Shown here in pieces: positions 32,201 through 44,200 of a stretch of DNA of 64,000 nucleotides. Under the pieces are notes generated by a model. The model worked only from the letters and a program-made list of their open reading frames with translations. It was not told where the DNA came from and did not search any database. The stretch's first letter is position 1, and every line of letters begins with the position of its first letter. This DNA is from Paralithodes platypus (taxonomy: Eukaryota > Arthropoda > Malacostraca > Decapoda > Lithodidae), in contig CM064495.1 in the NCBI GenBank assembly GCA_032716605.1, positions 42,271,946 through 42,335,945 on the forward strand. Reading direction: 5' to 3'. A program made the translations under genes and the position numbers.

Positions 32201-35200
32201 GCGGACGCTCACCATCATGTTCCTGTCTATTTTGACTGCCTTTGGATACAAAAATACATTACCCTAACCAAACAACCTAACCTAACCTAACCTAGTATTA
32301 TAGATTTATAAGTATTTATAGATGATTTATGTTGTATGTCGGTAGTGGTACACCCGGTAACTACATCCATCCCAACTCTCCCTATTGACGGCAGTGAAAC
32401 TCTTATTAAGCCCCTTACTGTTAAAATAGATGCTGATTTCAATAATTCATGAGGGGGGTGAGGGGGGCAAAGCCCCCTCAACCCATCTTGTATCCAAAGG
32501 CAAAAAAAATTATATATTTACTCTGAAAATTACATACCGTACATCTGAGTGTTTTAAGATTGTTGGATAATAGGAGAAATAATATTTTCCGGGAATCCGG
32601 GGATTGTAACTAATTTCAACTAGGCCCCCCTACTGTATAATGATGAAAACTACCTAAAACCAAAAAGGAAAACCATGGGAAATTAGTGGTAGTTTCGGTT
32701 ATATTTTCCCATGAGACCGGAACTGCGCTCCGTGTGGTGCACCCAGTGTTTAAATTTATGTACAGTATGTATGTATGTATAGGAATACAATTTATATGCC
32801 TATAGTATATTTGGGTAGAATGTAGAGTTCGGGCGTACCGCCCGCCTTGTTTACACTGCGCGGAGCGGCGGCGGACGCTTGCCATCATGTTCCAGTCTAT
32901 TTTGACTGCTGTTGGATACCCTCACCCCCCCCCATGACATATTTTCATCATCATATAAATTGCCAGCCGTCAAAATAGGCGCGAACTTAACCGCGGCGAT
33001 CGAATAAGTAAACATGACGGCGGCGGCGGACTCTTGCGATCATGTTCCCATCTACCTTGACTGCCATTGTATACAATCTATATGTTGAGGGGGGGGGGCT
33101 TTGCCCTCCTTCACCCCCACATGTCATATTGTCATCATCATATATATTGCCAGCAGGGGCCAAATAGCCAAAACAAAATTGCCGTCAAAATAGACGCGAA
33201 CTTAACCGCGGCGATCGACCTATGTAAACATGGCGACTGTACGCCCGGACACAACATCCATCCCGTATATTTTTGGTATCTGTGTATAACTACTGTATTA
33301 TTATTTTTTTACTTCACAGGCTGTCAACGGATGACCTTCCCCTTATCAGACCCCCAAGGCACCACATGCTGGCTCACATCACAGGCGGGCTGGTGCAGTT
33401 GTATGAAACCACTAAAGGCACAAAACAAGAGAACGCTGATGAGTTTATGATACCTTACCACGAGGGTGAGCAGTACAAAGCTGACCAGGCTGCTGGGATA
33501 GATGGTGAATCAGAGACCAAAAATGGCCATGGAGATGAAGAAAAGAATGAAGAGTCTGGTAGTGGAGAGGAAAAACAGCAGGAGCAACAACAAAAGGAAC
33601 AGACCACCAACAAAGAAGAAGTCTCCGATGAGCTCCCTAAAAAGGAAGAAGAAAGTGGAGAAAAGCAAGCTACAGATAAAGAGGAAAAAAATAGTCAGAA
33701 TGAGAAGAAAGATGATGAGGGAGGAGGGGAAGAGAAAGCAAAAAGTGAAGTAGATGAAGATGAGGAAGAAGGTAAGCAAAAGCTTTCGAAGAAAAAAGAT
33801 GGTGATCAAATGGATAGCAGTATCCACTTGGATGATGATGATGAGGATGAGGATGATGAAGAGGATGACGTAGATGATGATGACGAAGGTAAGGCGTTAT
33901 TTTTGATAACAGTTGGAGACACAACTGTGCCTATCACTGCGTGCTCTTTGTATAAGTACAGTACAGCACTAGTAGCTACAGTATTTATGTATTTAATTAA
34001 AAAATAGCAATAATAGTAAATTTTGCTATCCAGTATATAGTGTATTATGAAAATATGTATACAGTACTACTATATTTAGCATTACAGTTATCAGTGTATT
34101 ACAGTACCGGTACTGGTATCATAATTAATTTTTGTGGTGGTACGGTAATATTACCGGTATACAGTAGGCTACTGTATGTAATTTCCCGTAACCTATATTA
34201 ACCCGTACAGCCCCAGCGACGCGTTTGACGCGTCGGCGATGTATGTAATGCACAGCCCCAGCGACGCGTCTGACGAGTCACCCTAATTGCTCCGACCGTA
34301 ACCTCAGGTGTAGCCACTCGAGAGGGCTCAGATTTGTATGGGAACTGTGTACGTATCCCACGCAACCGTGCCGATGGTTGAAAACTCTCAAAGTCCACGT
34401 GCGTGCGCGTGAGCGCGCAATAACCTGTTTTTTGGGGGTAATTGCCTTAAATTTTTTACTCTTGTAAAATACGTTTTCGGGGGCTCTGTAGGACCATTCT
34501 TTAAGCTTTTTGAGCGGTTTTTCGAGGTTTTTCCTTCATTCCTAACCCATTCGCTATTGTTTCTGGAATAAAACCATTTTTTGAAAACCGGCCGGGTTCT
34601 GGTGAACAAACAATTGGTAGGCCCTATACATACTAGGAATGTAAAATGGAGGGAGAGTAAGAAACTGTTCTGGAAAGAAGTCAAGAAAGTTAGGGAAGGT
34701 AGCAAGGGAAACAGTAAGGGTGTGAAAGATAAGAATGGGAGAATGCTAGCCGAGAAGCAAGAGAGAGTCGAAAGATGGAGGGAGTACTTCAGTGAGTTGC
34801 TAAATGTAAGGAATGAAGAGCCAGCAAACATAGCTGGATATGGTATGGGAGGGAGAAGAAGAGAAGTAGTGGAGGAGGAGGTGGGGATCAGAAGTGTGGG
34901 AAGCCATGAAAAGAGTGAAGTTGGGGAAAGCACCAGGAACAGATGGAGTGTGTGGGGAAATGTTGAGGTATGGTGGTGAGATAGTGATAGAATGGGTATG
35001 GAAAATGTGCAAACTAGCATGGGAGAAGGGGAGTGCACCCGATGACTGGAAGACTGGCATAATAGTCCCCCTATATAAGGGCAAAGGGGAAAGAGGAGTG
35101 TGTGGTAACCACCGAGGAATATGTCTTCTAAGCGTAGTAGGGAAGGTATACAGTAGGGTAGTGATTGAGAGAGTGAGAGTGAGAACGGAGAAATGGATAG

Positions 35201-38200
35201 GCGACGAGCAGGGAGGTTTTTAGGAAGGGAAGAGGATGTGTAGATCAGATTTTTACCCTGAATTGTGTTGTGGAGAAGTATCTGGAGAAGAAACAAAAGG
35301 TGTATGTTGCCTTTATGGACTTGGAGAAGGCCTATGACAGAGTGGATAGAGAAGGTTTGTGGAAAGTACTTAGAACATACGGAGTAGAGGGCAAGTTGCT
35401 GAAAGCAGTGAAGAGCATGTATGAGGGTGCAAAGGCGGCAGTACGTGTGGAGAGTGAGCAGAGCGAGTTCTTTGACCTGAATGTTGGTTTGAAACGGGTG
35501 TGTGATGTCCCCGTGGTTGTTTACTGTATGTATGGATGGAGTCATGAAAGAAATACTATCAAGAGCAGTGGATGTTGGTGTATCGCTGAAAAGGGAGGGA
35601 ATTGAGTGGAAGCTACCTATACTGCTGTTTGCGGATGATACAGTTCTGATGAGTGATAATGAATGGGAGTTGCAGGGTCTGGTAAATGAGTTTGGAACAG
35701 TGTGCGAAAAACGGAATTTGAAGGTAAATGCGGGGAAGAGCAAGGTTATGGTCTTCGAAAGGGGTGAAGTCACAGAGTGTGAGGTGAAGCTGAACGGTCA
35801 GGCTATGGAGATCGTCAACTCTTTTAAGTATCTGGGCAGTGTGTTGAGTAAAGATGGGACTATGGATGAAGAAGTGCGGGAGAGGGTACAACGGGGGAAG
35901 AGGGTTGTAGGAACGCTAAAAGCAGTAACAAGAAATAGGGTGGTCAGTATGGAAGTGAAGAAGTCCTTGCACGACAGTGTGGTAATCCCGACACTGACTT
36001 ACGGAAGCGAAGCATGGACGTTGGTTGAGAGACTCAGACCAAGAGTGAGAGCAGTGGAAATGAATTACTTAAGGAGTGCGTGCGGAGTTACATGGAGGGA
36101 TAGACAGACTAATGAGGAAGTAAGAAGGAGGTGTGGTGTGGAGGTAGATGTGCTGGAAAGTGTGAAAAGGAACAACTTGAGATGGTTCGGCCATATGGAA
36201 CGTATGGAAAGCGAGAGAATGACTAAGAGGGTGTACGAGAGCGAGGTGGAGGGACAGAGAGGGAGAGGTAGACCGAATGAGAGGTGGAAGGATGGAGTGA
36301 GGAAGTACATGAACGAAGGCGGTGCTGGTTGGGGGGAGGGGCGTCGACTGACTGGGGACAGAGGTGCATGGGGGCGTTTCGTTCGTGGCCACCCCTTCGG
36401 GGATCACGGCGTCAGGCAATAGATAGATAGATAGATATACTGTACATACATACTAGACCACTGGAAGTTATCTATTGTTTTACATTACTGTACACAATTC
36501 TTCATAGCATCCTGTAGTAAAGTAGTCTTACTAATCAATTTTAATTACTACAGTTTTGTTGAGATATATCGCTAAAATTCAATTTTCTATTGTATACTGA
36601 TAACAAACTTGAATATCAAGTACCGGTACATAGAATATAGTATGTTATTTCTAGTATTTTACTGTAAGTACTTTTTTTTTTTTTTTTTTTTTTTAAGAGA
36701 CAATGAACGGAGGAAGGAAAAACACAGATAAAACAAAAAGGTCCATGTGCCTAAAGGCATCCTCCATTCATAAAATGTTTGTAACAACTGGATTTAAACA
36801 TTTGTTGATTGTAAGTTTGTGGAAAGCAATTCGAGGGAAGTGAATTCCAAAGAGTAGTAGCTCTGGGGATAAATGAATTCTGATAAGCAGAAGTTCTGCA
36901 TTGTGGAGGAGAAAGTGTAAATTCATGGGCGCTCTCAGCTGCCCTAGTTCTACGGGGAAAGATGTGGAGAGGCGGCACAATTGAAGCAAGTTCCTCGGAA
37001 CAATTGCTGTGAAAATATCTGTAGAATAATGCAAGGGATGCAACGTTTCTTCGTTTTCTTTCTTTATTAATATAAAGGGAATTCCATTAATACTTAAAGA
37101 ATACCGGTAAAGCACTCAGTGTTCACTGTACAATACATTCCAAGGATTCTGTAGAGCATTTTACTAACAGGTAAGTTTGTTGTTGTAAAGCTTGTTACTG
37201 ATATTGCAATGTTATCATAGTAATACTGTATGTTCATTAGTAATGCTGAAGTAATCATTTATGCAAAGTTTAATTTAGTGCAGTAATACCTTTTTCTTAA
37301 TTTATGCAATACTAAGTTGCCAATTATGTGCCAAAAATTACTATAAGCAATACAGTAATCTAAGTATCTTAGGTTCAAATCCAGGGAGGATCACATGCTT
37401 TCATTAACCCCCTGAGGTGCACAGTTGCCAGTTTTATATTTTTTATGTATGTGCACTAATGAAAATTTAATTAAGTTAGTTGCAGTTAGTTGACAGTATG
37501 TAAGATGCTGAGGCCAAATTCAGAGAGTGGAGAGAGGGCATGGCGAGCAAGGGTTTAAGAGTCAATATTAACAAAACCAAGATTATGCATTGCAGATTGA
37601 GACGAGGCAATCTGGAAAAGAGCGGTGCATACCCATGTGCAGTGTGTGGAAAGGGAGTGGGCGAACTCAATTCAATGTAGCATCTGTCGATGTTGGGTAC
37701 ACCATGGGAGTAAGCGCTGTAGTAGAATAAAGGGGCCCCTGCCAAAGGATAAGTCAGAAATAGAGAAATTTGAGTGCGTAGTGTGCAAAGGCGAGCTTGT
37801 GTTAAGTGGTGATCCTGTGGCTGTGAATTTTGGAAATGAGTCATTGGAGCTGGTGAACAAGTTTTGTTACCTAGGAGATACCATCTCTGCCGGTGGTGGG
37901 GCCGAGGCTGCCACTGTTACTAGAATTAGGTGTGGCTGGGGGAAGTTCAGAGAACTGCTGCCAATCCTGATCATGAAAAGAATGCCTCTCCCCCTGAAGG
38001 GAAAGGTGTATGCCTCATGTGTTAGAAGTGCAATGACGTATGCCTCAGAAACATGGGCCGTTAAAGTAGAGGATGTCAACGGAATGGAACGTAATGAGAT
38101 GGATGTGTGGGGCCAGGCTACAGGATAGAATAACAAATGTTGAGCTGAGGAGACGTTTAGGTATAAAGAGTATTAGCGAGGTGATGCGTACAAGTAGACT

Positions 38201-41200
38201 GGGATGGTATGGGCACGTGGAGAGAATGGATGAAAAAAATTGGGTGAAAAAATGCAGGTCTGTGATTGTGGAGGGAGCTGCACCAAGGGGTGGACCGAGG
38301 AAGACCTGGGATCGGACTATACGTGCCGATCTCAAATCCAAGAACTTGACGAGTGAAGCAGCCCTTAACCCGTTGAGCCCCGGCTAGTTATAATATTTTG
38401 TTCACCCCAGTCCCAAGCCATTTTCACTTATTTTTTTTTGTTTGCTAAAATGGAAGACAAGGATGAGAAATGAAAAAAAAAAAAAAAATCCCCTCTGACA
38501 TTTTTGGGGGGGGGGGGGAGCCTCAAAAAAATTTGTTGAGCCAAAATGGAAGAGAATGGTGAGAAATGAACACACAAATAAAAAAAAACTCATTTCGGTC
38601 ATTTGGGGGGCGGGGGGGGGGGGGGGTTTCAATAGTTCGTCTCCCCCGCATGACCATCCGCCCGGGAGCACTAGGGTAAAAACTGAGTATGGCATTGTAC
38701 GGCATACATCCTAAGGAGTATCTCACATAAATCTCAAGCCTCTAGCTCCCATACGACCGGAGTAATGAAGGTTCAAAGTGGCGGTGAACTAGGGGTGTAA
38801 ACTATCCCCACTAAGCCCACCACCACCAGCCGCGCGGCTGTCTCGGCCCGCTCACACCTACTGGCCCGGCTCCCACACACACTACGGTACCTCCCCCTCC
38901 TATTCTCCCGCCATTTCCTACCTTACGAGCCACGTAAGTGTTTTTTATATGTCGGACGCACGTGATGCGTCGCTGGGAGTTGGTGATCAAAGACTGCCGA
39001 CGCAACACGTGCGACGCTGGGTCTCACGGGTTAACAGGGTTGCCTGGAACGCCGCCATTAGGACGAGACTGAAACTGCATGTATGTGTGGAACACTCAGT
39101 CTTAAAATTTTATGTATGTATGTATTGCAGGGTCTGGTAAATATGTTTGGAACAGTGTGTGAAAAACGGAATCTGAAGCTAAATGCGGTGAACAGTAAGG
39201 TTATGGTCTTTCAAAAGGGTGCATCCACAGAGTGTGAGGTGAGGTTGAACGGTCAGGTTATGGAGAATGTCAGCTCATTTAAGTATTTGGACAGTGTGTT
39301 GAGTAAAGATAGGAGTATGGATGAAGAACTGCGGTAGAGGGTGCAACAGGGGAAGAGGGTTGTAGGAATGCTGAAAGCAGTAACAAGAAATAGGGTGGTC
39401 AGCATGGAAATAATGAAGTACTTACATGACTAGTGTGGTAATCCCGATATTTCTTGTGGTGATGAGTTGAATATATGGTTTTGTGTGTGTGTTTTTTTTT
39501 TTGGGGGGGTTGAAAATTATCAGTGAAGCATAGGGAGGGAATGCCTGGTGATAGTGAAGGTCACAAGTCAGTGTTAGAGAATGCCTTCCTTGACTGTGAA
39601 AAGACCCACACTAAGCCTTTGTTGGAATGTCTCTCTACGTCCTGAAAAAGTGTGCACTTCACATGCCCTTCTGTTTAAAGTTTAAAGGTTTCAGTCTAAA
39701 GTCTAAATGACATAATTCCAGGCAGTCTTGTTCGTAGTTGCTTCACTTGTCAATAATTATATTTGAGATCAGATCATAGGCCTTAATCCCTTGTCTTACT
39801 AGGTCTACCCCTCTGCACTTGTTCCAGGCTGGATATGGTTTTCTGTAGACTAACAGTCTTTTTGTAAGGATGCTCAGATACAGTATTAGTGCACAGTATT
39901 TCAAATAGCAAGGGTGTTTTATGGCATGTCAATAGGCTTATGCTACAGTAGGTTACAGATTAAATCTAAACAATACTGCATATACCCTGGAAACAACCAG
40001 ATGGTGTTACTCATTAATGCAACCACTCGGCCACTATTATAATGTAAAACTTTGAAAATAAACAAACCAAAACTTGGACAAACACAGTAAAAAGACAAAA
40101 TAACTTATCAAAATCGCTATGTGGAAACAACGCTTAAGCAAAATAATAATTCTTGATAAATAAAAAAGCTCAATCCACCACATAGGGTGTACATTACTAC
40201 ATGAGCAAGTTAATCTGTTTCCCAAGCAAACTAATCGCGTATATAACAATGCACTATCGTCACGTTGAAGGAATTAGTCAATTGTCAGTTGTTTCTTTTC
40301 ATACAACTCTGCATGAACTTCCCATAGTTTTATATTTTATATTTTTATAAGTTCTTTTGCCTTTGTATTGTGTCGTCCCTGTTTTGGTTTGTTTGTTTTG
40401 CAAGTTTTACATTATAATTCCAAATCTCTTTCATATTTCACAGTTGTTTCTTGGAGTCCTTCTACATACTGCTAACTCTAACCATAATATTATTCTGCTG
40501 TATATTTACTAAATGGTCTTATAACATACCCGATACTCTTCTACGTACAAAATTATGAAGTAGAGTAAGTTGTGGTAATTACACCACAGGATAGTTACAA
40601 GAGCAATATACCAATTCATAGGCCTAAAGCTCTGAAACTGCATGTATTTGGCTGCTGTTGGGCTTAGGCTATAGAGGAATTATATATATATGCTGATCTA
40701 ACAAGGTCATATGAGGTTCAGATCCATGGTGCGAACAAATTTCTTTTGATAAATATAATTGTTTGTCAAATTATTTGTAAAGAAACAGTCGCGCCGATAC
40801 AAACGGCGGTTATATAGCATGTACTAATTAAAGTTAGTCAGTCACTCACTACATCATCCTGGGCAAACCACTTGATGTAGTGACTTCTGGATTTCACCAT
40901 TCTCCTAAGGAAGATTAGAGCTTGATTTAGCAATTTAGAGGATGTCTGTAACCCCTTCCATTTTGGAGAACGATCAAGTGGAGATGATTGCGGAAAAATT
41001 AACCCATTTCGCTATGAGGTATAAATGTTTAAAACAAATCTGTTGTGTGACCCAAATGATTTTTTTGGCAAAAACAATTATAGGTATCTTTAACAGAAGA
41101 CCTGAATATACAGAAAACAAAACAATAATATTCCATATTTGGCGGATAACAATAAGACAAAAAATGCCATTTGCGGTAAAATTACCCCATTTTACCCAAA

Positions 41201-44200
41201 TTATATAAAAATACGAATGGTATACTGGTTCTGTATAAGTTAGAAGGTACTTTTCTTTTAACCCTCACAGACCGGTTACGCATTCTATAAGATATCCCCG
41301 AAACCCGGGCGATTTGGCCAAAAAACGTCTTTAATAGGCTACCGTATCTTTGTTATTTTAACTGCTACTGAATTGCCACGCATCTCCAAGCGTAGATGTG
41401 TTTCGTACCTGTAGACTGGCATTGAGTAGAGCTCTCTAAGTCAACTGGTTCAGTTGTGATGACGATTTCCGTGGAGAGAGTTTTGAGGCGATGTTAGCAA
41501 TATGACACACTTTTCAACACTGAATTTGTTGTAGCAGACAACACAATAACAAACTACGATCTTCTTGTGTTTGGAAGTGCGCTGCGTTGCTTCGACCGGC
41601 TGTGTTTACATGCGTCGGACGCCGGCTTTCAAAACAAGCTTAATAGGCTTTCAAGCTTACGGTGCTCAAGAGCCCATCCGTGTTCCGGGCCCTAGTTTGT
41701 TATGGGTGCCTCAGAGCCCTTCCGGGAATTGGGGGTTAATGTGTAAAATCAGAATAAAATATTTTTGAAAGCTAATTGATTTGTGATATTGTTAACATAT
41801 CAAATTGAAAATAAATTTAAGTTTTGAAGTTTACAGTCTGATTAATATACTGTACTACCTGTTTTCTTGCCTGAACAGAGACGACCCCCTACACGGATGA
41901 GGAAGGGGAGTTCTTGCCAGAGAAAGACATGCCAGCACTAGCCGGACGCTACAAGTACACTCAGATCCTGGCTCGGGGGCAGTCCGCCATTATCATCAAA
42001 GTGTTGGTCAGTATTAATACATTTGCAGTTCTTTTGTCATATGATACAGTTTTCTGCTCCCAACACTTGTATGGAAGGGAGGCATGAACTGAAGTGATAA
42101 GAACCTCTTGTAACTGAGAGCTGTGAAGATAAAGATATTTTAAAATGGTAGGTGGGGTGAACACACTAGATGAACTAAGTAAAGTAATAGGGATGGTCAT
42201 TGTGTATAAGTTTTTTTTTTAGAATGGCAGGTGGTGTGAACAGGCTAGATAGATTAAGTAGTTGGAAAGTTTATGAAGCTCTTGGAATAGAAAAGCAAGC
42301 TCTGCTTATGAGTGTGGAGTGATCGAGCAGATAAAGAGAAATACTTTGAGGTAGCTAATTCAGTCATGTTCAAAGAATGGATGGGGACAGAATGCCGAGA
42401 AAGATACGTGGAAGCAAGTAAGAGGAGCAGTTGGTAGTGGAAGACCACCTATATTATGGGAAAAGAAAGTGGAAAAATATATTGAAGACAAACTTTCGGA
42501 AGAAGCATTGTGGCACAGGCAAGTGGAGCTTGTCTGGAGAAAGTTTCCTTTATGCATTTCTGCCTCGGCTATCGTATAGTGGGGGTTTCTCAGGAGGAAG
42601 CAAGGTGTCGGAGATGATGATTAATACAGTGCATAATTGATTTTGATTAGTTATTTTGTCTTTTTACGGTGTTCGTACAAGTTTTGGTTTGTTTATTTTG
42701 CAAGTTTTACATTATAATTAGTTGGTTTACTATTCTATCTATTTTACAGGACACATTTCACAAGGACCGGCCATTAGCAATAAAAGTTCTGCACCGGGTG
42801 TACAAGCCCATTGGTTCTCAGGAGGCAGACATTTTACTGGAGCTCCACCGTGCTGACCCCTGGCTCCATGTACCCTTCGCTAGGCTCCTGGTTAGTTCTG
42901 TTTATATTTGCTATTATTATTGTTATTTTTGTTTATTTGCCAGTATTCATATAGCGCATTTTTCAAAGACACTGTGGACCATAGAACTTTTATGTTTTGA
43001 AAAACTGGCAAGTTGCTCATGGCAGACCTATAATTTTTAAATATATATAATAAAAAAGCATAATTCAGATACAAATTTGTTAATTAAACAATAATATTAC
43101 TTTTCAACTCTATAAGGACTCTAATTCATTCGAAATAATAATTTTAAATATATGAAGGATAATATATTTACAACACTCACTCCTGTCAGTTGTCTAACAT
43201 TTGAATCATGCCTTGTAACGAAGGCTTTGAGTGGCTGAAACTGTCACCAGAGTCCTGCCTCCCGGCTGGTGGCCACACCCCCAGAGTCCGTTAATCTTTG
43301 GTCTTGGCCGAGCTGACCAAAGACTAGCAGACAATCTCGGGAGGCTGTCTGCTTCTGTCTGGTAATCTATGGTGCCTTTGAAAAACGCGCTAATAGTGTA
43401 TCAGACTTAAAGTATATTCACTAAGAAATATTAATAAAGATATGCAGGCAATGTTGTCAGCTATGCATGCATTTAAGCCTTTTCAAATTAATTGATGGTT
43501 TCTCTTGTGGATTTTTAGTGGATCCTCTAAGAATGTGTGTTCCTCGCCTGGTTAACTTCAAAGATAGTTTCATGCTTTGGAAATTAAACATGCAGGGATT
43601 TCATTTATGGCTCTGATTGTGTTGAAATTGACAAATAGCCTAGGTAATCTATCTATCTATCTATTGCCAGATGCCATGATCCACGAAGGGGTGGCCACGA
43701 ATGAATCACCCCCATGCACCTCTGTCCTCTGTCAGTTGACTCCCCTCCTCCCATCCAACACTGCTTTCACTCACCCCTGACTTTCACTCACTCAGCTCCA
43801 TCCTTCCAACTCACTTTCGGTCTTAATCTTCCTCTCTGTCCCTCCACCTCACTCTCATACAATCTTTTACTCATTCTGTCACTTCCCATATGTTCCATGT
43901 GGCCAGAGCCGGATTTACATGTTATGGGGCCCTGGGCACTGGGGTTATGCGGGGCCCTTGAGAAGGGGTGGGGGGGCAAGCGAAGCGAACCTCTGCAGCT
44001 GGGGTGTTGGGGATCTTGGGGGGGGGGGGGGGGGGACCCTCCTCTTCCACTTCCTCCATTATCTCGAAGACAAACCTACTTAGTTGTCTTTCTACCTGAA
44101 TTCCTCCTCCTGTAACCTTTCCACCCTCTTCACCACTCCACCTCCCTCCTGCCCTACTCGAGCTCTCTTCACCCACTTCTGTATCCTAATTTAGCTACTA

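Noticed and set aside
33060..33450. Plus-strand ORF upstream of and across kinase exon 2 start
   Set aside because: Different frame from the exon; it covers repeat sequence and the polypyrimidine tract.
34388..35773. 461-codon minus-strand open frame over the RTE-like fragment
   Set aside because: It lies antisense to clear RT coding sequence, is Ser/Leu/Thr/Pro-rich as expected of an antisense frame, and runs into MITE sequence. It has no domain.
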